Of a stretch of 64,000 nt of DNA, positions 58,826-64,000 are shown piece after piece. Source of the DNA: Pseudomonadota bacterium. GTDB taxonomy: Bacteria > Pseudomonadota > Gammaproteobacteria > Xanthomonadales > Rhodanobacteraceae. The notes below the pieces were generated by a model. It saw only the letters and a program-made list of their open reading frames with translations, did not search any database and was not told the DNA's origin. Made by a program: the position numbers and the translations under genes. How positions within the stretch are numbered: the first letter of the stretch is position 1; every line of letters begins with the position of its first letter. Where the stretch lies: contig JAKPAN010000033.1 of assembly GCA_029779475.1 (NCBI GenBank), forward strand, positions 1 to 64,000. The letters are read 5' to 3'.

Positions 58826-59832
58826 TGCGGGAATCGCTCTCGGATTCCGCAGCGTCGAGCACTGAAAATAGTGGCGCAATGGAAAGACAGGAATCGAAAG
58901 ACGCCAAGGTGACGATCGCCTTGTGCGTGCACAACGGCGAAGACCATCTGCGCGAACAGTTGGACTCGATCCTCGCGCAGAGCGAACCGAGTTTCGAGTT
59001 GATCGCGCTCGACGATGCGTCGAGCGACCGCAGCCTGGCGTTGCTGCGCGAGTACGCGGCGCGCGATGCGCGCATCCGGGTCGTCGCCAACGAAAACAAC
59101 CTTGGCTCCAGTCGCAGCTTCGAACGGGCGATGGCGCTGGGCTCGGCACCGATCATCGCGCCGTCCGACCAGGACGACGTGTGGCATCCCGACAAGCTTG
59201 CGACCTTGCTCGCCGCGATCGGCGAACGCGATCTTGCGTATTGCGACTCCGCGTACGTCGACTCGCAAGGGCGGCCGTCCGGCTCGCGCATTTCGGACGA
59301 CCTCGACATGCCCGAAGGCAAGGGCGTGCTGCGTTTCGCGTTCCGCAATTCGGTGTCGTCGCACGCGATGGTGTTGCGGCGGGATATGTTCGAGCGATCG
59401 CGACCGTTTCCAGAATCGCTGTACCACGATTGGTGGCTTGCGGCGAATGCGGCCGCGGGGCGCGGCCTGGCGTATGTCGACGAAGCGCTCGTCGAATTCA
59501 GGCGGCACGACAGCGCACAGACATCGCTGGGCCGCAGCGGAACCGACGCGGGCAAGCGCACGCGGCACTGGCTCGCGCAAAGCCGGCATGTCCTGCAATT
59601 CGCGGCGGTCGGCGGGGACGGCGAAGATCGCGTCGCTGCCGCGCAGCTTTGCGCCGCGCTGGATCGGGCAGCGGCAGGCAGTGGCGTCTTGCCGTTGCTC
59701 GGTAGGATCTGGCAGTGGCGGCGAAAGCTGGTGACGCCGGCGCGCTCGACGAGCCTGAGCGCCATCCAGCTGCAGCTGCGGATACTCAGGCGCTTGCGGC
59801 GACTCGGTCGCGAAACAGGTTCGGACGTTTAG
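58825..59832 (+). CDS. Family 2 glycosyltransferase
   Basis: VTIALCVHNGEDHLREQLDSILAQSEPSFELIALDDASSDRSLALLREY...APSDQDDVWHPDKL; start overlaps ntrY stop. Confidence 0.92.
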   Translation: MRESLSDSAASSTENSGAMERQESKDAKVTIALCVHNGEDHLREQLDSILAQSEPSFELIALDDASSDRSLALLREYAARDARIRVVANENNLGSSRSFERAMALGSAPIIAPSDQDDVWHPDKLATLLAAIGERDLAYCDSAYVDSQGRPSGSRISDDLDMPEGKGVLRFAFRNSVSSHAMVLRRDMFERSRPFPESLYHDWWLAANAAAGRGLAYVDEALVEFRRHDSAQTSLGRSGTDAGKRTRHWLAQSRHVLQFAAVGGDGEDRVAAAQLCAALDRAAAGSGVLPLLGRIWQWRRKLVTPARSTSLSAIQLQLRILRRLRRLGRETGSDV

Positions 59833-59866
59833 AAGTCCATTCATAGGCGGCGCCAACTTCGGCGCG

Positions 59867-60874
59867 CTAACCCTGCCGGATCGACTTCCCGAACCAACGT
59901 CGTGGCAGCAGCAGTTTCAACGCACGTTCCGCGCTCTTGCGCCGCAATCCGCGCGTGCGCAGTCCGCGCCAGAGCGGGCCAAGCCATGCGCGGCGCGGGC
60001 GGTCGAGGATCGCCTCGCGCATGTCGGCTTCGAGGTCGTACATGGTCGCCAGCTCGCAGCCGAGCGCGCGCCGCTCTTCCGCGATGTCCGTGCGCGCAGA
60101 CACGCAGCGGTTCTGGTCGGCGGCGATATCGCGGTACATCGACAGCACGCGCCGTTGGCGCTGCTCGAAACCGGCGTAGCCCTGCGTGCTGCGGTCGAAA
60201 ACCCAGTCGCCGAGATTGGCGTCGTGGCGACGGTAGGCGAGCAGTGCATCCGGCACGCAGGCGCAGCTGCCGACCAGCGCGGCGCGCAGCGTAAGCATGT
60301 TGTCCTCGACGACGCCGCGCAGCGGCGGCATGCGCGTCAGCAGGTCGCGGCGCATCGCCATCGACGCGCCGAGCACGGCGGCGAGCTTGCCGCGGCGGAG
60401 CAGCCAGCGCTGGTCGATGCGCGACGGCAATCCACGCACGCCGGCCGCAATCTCGCGGCCTTGCGCGTCGACGTCGTCGACGGCGGAGCCGACGAGCTGG
60501 ACTTGCGGGTCGGTATCCAGCACCGCAGCCAGGCGCTCGACGCGATGCGGATACGACATGTCGTCGCCGGAGAAACACACGAGGATGTCGCCGCTCGCCA
60601 ATGCAGCGAGTTCGTTGAGATGCGCACACAGTCCGACGTTGCGCTCGGTGCTGCGCACCTGCACGCGATGAGGGCCGTCGTAGCCTTCGAGCAGTTGGCG
60701 CACGATGTCGAGCGATGCGTCGCCCGAGCTGTCGTCGGAAACGATGATCTCGCATGGCACCGTCTGCGCAAGCGCGGAGCGCACGGCCTCGGCGATCGTC
60801 GCCGCCATGCGGTAGGCGATGACGAGGATCGTGATCGAGGATGACGTCGAAGGAGGAGGTTGCGGCGTGGACAC
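59867..60874 (-). CDS. Family 2 glycosyltransferase (GTG start proposed)
   Basis: ITILVIAYRMAATIAEAVRSALAQTVPCEIIVSDDSSGDASLDIVRQLLEG...SGDDMSYPHRVERL. Confidence 0.9.
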   Translation of the reverse strand: MSTPQPPPSTSSSITILVIAYRMAATIAEAVRSALAQTVPCEIIVSDDSSGDASLDIVRQLLEGYDGPHRVQVRSTERNVGLCAHLNELAALASGDILVCFSGDDMSYPHRVERLAAVLDTDPQVQLVGSAVDDVDAQGREIAAGVRGLPSRIDQRWLLRRGKLAAVLGASMAMRRDLLTRMPPLRGVVEDNMLTLRAALVGSCACVPDALLAYRRHDANLGDWVFDRSTQGYAGFEQRQRRVLSMYRDIAADQNRCVSARTDIAEERRALGCELATMYDLEADMREAILDRPRRAWLGPLWRGLRTRGLRRKSAERALKLLLPRRWFGKSIRQG

Positions 60875-60989
60875 GGCGGCACGGTCGATGAAAGTTGCAA
60901 GGTTAACCCAGCAGCCGTTGCGCGAGGTCGGGATGCGCGCCGCCGCTCTCGCGTAAAATGCGCGGAATTTCACGCCGGACTGCCGCTCG

Positions 60990-61826
60990 ATGCCCGCCGC
61001 CACCGTCCTGTTCGCCACCTACAACGAGCCGCGCTGGCTCGAATGGGTGTTGTGGGGCTACACGACGCAGACCACGCGCGACTTCGAGGTGATCGTCGTC
61101 GACGACGGCTCGCGCGAGGACACGCGCGAGGTCATCGACCGCCTGCGTCCGCAGATGAATTTCCCGCTGCGTCATTTCTGGCAACCCGACGAGGGCTATC
61201 AGAAGTGCAAGGGCATGAATCGCGGCATCCTGCTTGCCGACAGCGAGTACCTCATCTTCACCGACGGCGACTGCATTCCGCATCCGCAATTCGTGGCGCG
61301 GCATCTCGCGCTGCGCGAGCGCGGCCGCTATCTCACCGGCGGTTACAGCAAGCTGCCGCTGGACTTGTCGCACGCGATCACGCGCGAGGACATCCTCTCC
61401 GGCCGCGCGACCGACTATGCGTGGCTCGCCGCGAACGGCCTCGAACGCCACACGCTGAAGCTGCGCATCAAGAACGAAACCCTGCGCCACGTGATGAACG
61501 CGATCACGCCGGTGAAGCCGCGCCTGCACGGCCACAACGCGTCGGCGTGGAAGGACGACGTCGTGCGCGTCAACGGCTGGGACGAGCGCATGCAGTACGG
61601 CGGACAGGATCTCGAACTCGGCGAACGCCTCGTCAACGCCGGCGTGCGCGGCAAGACGATCCGCTACTCGGCGATTTGCGTGCATCTCGAACACAAGCGC
61701 GGCTACATGAAGCCGGAAATGCGCGAGAAGAACGATCGCATCCGCGCCGAAACGCGCGGCAATCGTGCGACGTGGACGCCCTACGGCATCGACCTGCACC
61801 TCGGCGAGCACAACGTCGCAGAGTGA
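60990..61826 (+). CDS. Family 2 glycosyltransferase with galactosyltransferase-like C-terminal motif
   Basis: ATVLFATYNEPRWLEWVLWGYTTQTTRDFEVIVVDDGSREDTREVID; FTDGDCIPHPQFVARHL; NGWDERMQYGGQDLELGERL. Confidence 0.93.
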   Translation: MPAATVLFATYNEPRWLEWVLWGYTTQTTRDFEVIVVDDGSREDTREVIDRLRPQMNFPLRHFWQPDEGYQKCKGMNRGILLADSEYLIFTDGDCIPHPQFVARHLALRERGRYLTGGYSKLPLDLSHAITREDILSGRATDYAWLAANGLERHTLKLRIKNETLRHVMNAITPVKPRLHGHNASAWKDDVVRVNGWDERMQYGGQDLELGERLVNAGVRGKTIRYSAICVHLEHKRGYMKPEMREKNDRIRAETRGNRATWTPYGIDLHLGEHNVAE

Positions 61827-61830
61827 GCGA

Positions 61831-62610
61831 TCAAATCTTCGCGCCGCGCGCGAGCAGCCAGTGCTTGATCGCTTTCTCGCGCACGTAGTTCGCTTCGACG
61901 CAGGCGAAGACGAGGCCGCGCCAGCCGTCGAGGAAGCCGAGTCGCAGCACGTAGCCGCGCAGGAAGCGCCATAGCGGACTGAGTACGATCGCGGCGAGAT
62001 TCGCGCGCTTGCCGCGTTCGTGCAGGTGTTGCGCCATCAGCGTCGAGTAGCGATCGAGCCGGCGCAACTGGTCGGACAATGAGCGATAGGCCTGGTGGTC
62101 GAGATCGCCCGCGAGCAGGCGCACGGGGCCGTCGAGGCGCAGTTGTTCGTGGATTTCTCGATCGCCGCGCCAGCCGCCGCGGCGACGGTCGAACAGGCGC
62201 AGCACGCGGTCGGGATACGCGTTGCCGTGACGCAGCGGCGCGTCGAAATATTCCGTGCAGCGCGCGAAACGATAGCCGGCCGCGTCGGCGAAGCCGGCGT
62301 CGCGCGCGGCTTCGATCGAGGCGCGCAAGGCCGGCGTCACGCGTTCGTCGGCGTCGAGGCAAAGCACCCAATCGTTGTGCGCGGACTGCACCGCGAAATC
62401 CTTCTGCGCGCGGTAGCCGTCGAAGGCGCGTTCGAGCACACGTGCGCCCTTAGCGCCAGCGCGCTCGCGCGTGCCGTCGGTCGAGCCGGAATCGACGACG
62501 ACGATCTCGTCGCAGAACGCGAGCGAGTCGAGGCAGGCGTCGATGCGGTCGGCCTCGTTGAGCGTGATGATGCAGGCCGACAGCGGCGGCCGCGCGCGGG
62601 ATTCGGGCAT
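61831..62610 (-). CDS. LPS-core-type family 2 glycosyltransferase (WaaE/KdtX-like)
   Basis: LSACIITLNEADRIDACLDSLAFCDEIVVVDSGSTDGTRERA; WVLCLDADERVTPALRASI; REIHEQLRLDGPV. Confidence 0.93.
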   Translation of the reverse strand: MPESRARPPLSACIITLNEADRIDACLDSLAFCDEIVVVDSGSTDGTRERAGAKGARVLERAFDGYRAQKDFAVQSAHNDWVLCLDADERVTPALRASIEAARDAGFADAAGYRFARCTEYFDAPLRHGNAYPDRVLRLFDRRRGGWRGDREIHEQLRLDGPVRLLAGDLDHQAYRSLSDQLRRLDRYSTLMAQHLHERGKRANLAAIVLSPLWRFLRGYVLRLGFLDGWRGLVFACVEANYVREKAIKHWLLARGAKI

Positions 62611-62736
62611 GTCGATGAGGCCGCGGAAAGCGCGCAAGCGTAACCGATGCGTTTCGCGCGCGGCATGCGCGGCGCACGCCGCCATCGCGCTGCGCTATGC
62701 TCGCTGTCTCCTTTTCGCAACGCGGAAAACACCGAT

Positions 62737-64000
62737 ATGCCGGCGGCTGCGCGCATCCTTGTCGTCGACGACGAACCGGACATCCGGGCCACGATCAAGG
62801 ACATCCTCGAGGACGAGGGCTACGCCGTCGACGTCGCCGAATCGGCGGCGGCCGCGCGCGAGGCGCGACGCCGCCAGCGCCCGGACGCGATCCTGCTCGA
62901 CATCTGGATGCCCGACCTCGACGGCATCAGCCTGCTGCGCGAGTGGAGCGAGCGCGGCGGCCTGCCGTGCCCGGTCATCATGATTTCCGGCCACGGCAAC
63001 ATCGAAACCGCGGTCGAGGCGACGCGGCTCGGCGCGTGGGATTTCATCGAGAAGCCGCTGTCGTTGGCGAAGCTCCTCCTCGTCGTCGGTCACGCGGTCG
63101 AAGCCGGCCAACTGCGCCGCGAGAACGAAGGCCTGCGCCGGCAGATGCCCGCGCCGGGCGATCTCGTCGGTTCGGGCAAGGCGATCCAGGCGCTGCGCGC
63201 GCAGATCGAGAAGATCGCCGCGCACGACACCGGCGTGCTCGTTGTCGGTGAGGCCGGCACCGGCAAGGAAACCGTCGCGCGTGCGCTGCACGAGCGCGGC
63301 GCGCGGCGCGCGGGGCCGTTCGTCACGGTCGCTGCGGGCGCGATCGCGCAGGGCGGCGCGGCCGTCGCACTGTTCGGCACCGAGGACGGCGGCGCCGTGC
63401 AACAGGGACTGATCGAACAGGCCAATGGCGGCACGCTGTTCCTCGACGAAGTCGCCGACCTCGACCCGGAACTGCAACTGCGCCTGTCGAGCGTGCTCGA
63501 ACGCCGCGTGCTGATCCGCTGCGGCGGTCACGAGTCGGTGCCGATCGACGCGCGCGTCGTCGCCGCGACGGCGCACGATCTTGCCGCGCTGGTCGCTGCG
63601 GGACGCTTCCGCGAAGAGTTGTACTACCAGCTCAAGATCGTGCCGATCGCCGTGCCGCCGCTGCGCGAGCGCGCCGACGACGTGCCGGATCTTTTGCGCT
63701 ATCACGCCGACTGGTTCGCCAACCGCGACCAGCTGCCGTACCGCAAGTTTTCCGTGGCCGCGCAGAACCGTCTGCGCAACCACGTCTGGCCGGGCAACCT
63801 GCGCGAGCTGCGCAACCTCGTGCAGCGCCTGCTCGTGCTCGGCGGCGGCAGCGACATCGCGCTCGAGGAAGTCGAAACGGCGCTCGGCAGCGAAGCCGTC
63901 GCGGCCGCGCCAATGCCCGTGGCCGCGGGCAAACCGTCGATCGATTTCGCCTTGCCGCTGCGCGAAGCGCGTGAGCAGTTCGAGCGCGCCTACCTGCTGC
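62737..64000 (+). CDS. ntrX: NtrX-like response regulator, AAA+ family with degenerate GAFTGA loop; truncated by the window end
   Basis: ILVVDDEPDIRATIKDILEDEGYAVDVAESAAAAREARRRQRPDAILLDIWMPDLDG; Walker A GEAGTGKE; GGTLFLDEVADLD; runs open to 64000. Confidence 0.9.
   Translation, partial: MPAAARILVVDDEPDIRATIKDILEDEGYAVDVAESAAAAREARRRQRPDAILLDIWMPDLDGISLLREWSERGGLPCPVIMISGHGNIETAVEATRLGAWDFIEKPLSLAKLLLVVGHAVEAGQLRRENEGLRRQMPAPGDLVGSGKAIQALRAQIEKIAAHDTGVLVVGEAGTGKETVARALHERGARRAGPFVTVAAGAIAQGGAAVALFGTEDGGAVQQGLIEQANGGTLFLDEVADLDPELQLRLSSVLERRVLIRCGGHESVPIDARVVAATAHDLAALVAAGRFREELYYQLKIVPIAVPPLRERADDVPDLLRYHADWFANRDQLPYRKFSVAAQNRLRNHVWPGNLRELRNLVQRLLVLGGGSDIALEEVETALGSEAVAAAPMPVAAGKPSIDFALPLREAREQFERAYLL

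Noticed and set aside
56474-59149. 891-aa minus-strand ORF antisense to ntrY
   Set aside because: Shadow frame; NtrY motifs are on the plus strand.

Overview
GC-rich chromosomal window that looks gammaproteobacterial (Xanthomonadales/Rhodanobacteraceae-like, judged only from gene content and protein style). Main content: (1) housekeeping genes: tex (partial), yjdM, frmA, hemF, polA, tsaC, topA, dprA, def, fmt, rsmB, ntrY and an NtrX-like regulator cut by the window end; (2) a xanthomonadin/aryl-polyene-type pigment pathway in at least five blocks between about 4.4 and 33 kb (chorismatase, ACP, FAD halogenase-like enzyme, two hotdog dehydratases, LpxL-like acyltransferase, LolA-like protein, MMPL exporter, FabG-like reductase, GT2, chain-length factor, ketosynthase, AMP-ligase), interleaved with unrelated genes; (3) a compact restriction-modification system with a controller (C) protein and a candidate C-box; (4) a probable sX13-like C-rich-loop small RNA directly downstream of polA; (5) one giant ORF (about 4,551 aa, 39389..53044) encoding a secreted mosaic of beta-helix, MBG, Big_1, DUF11 and an unassigned ~150-aa tandem repeat; (6) a block of glycosyltransferases between ntrY and ntrX. 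The strongest leads are the polA-downstream sRNA, the giant repeat protein, the C-controlled R-M system, the dispersed pigment cluster, a frameshifted paralogous small ORF with a flanking direct repeat, and an NtrX whose GAFTGA loop is missing. No tRNA, rRNA, CRISPR array or transposase was recognised. All homology calls are from reading motifs; no database search was run.
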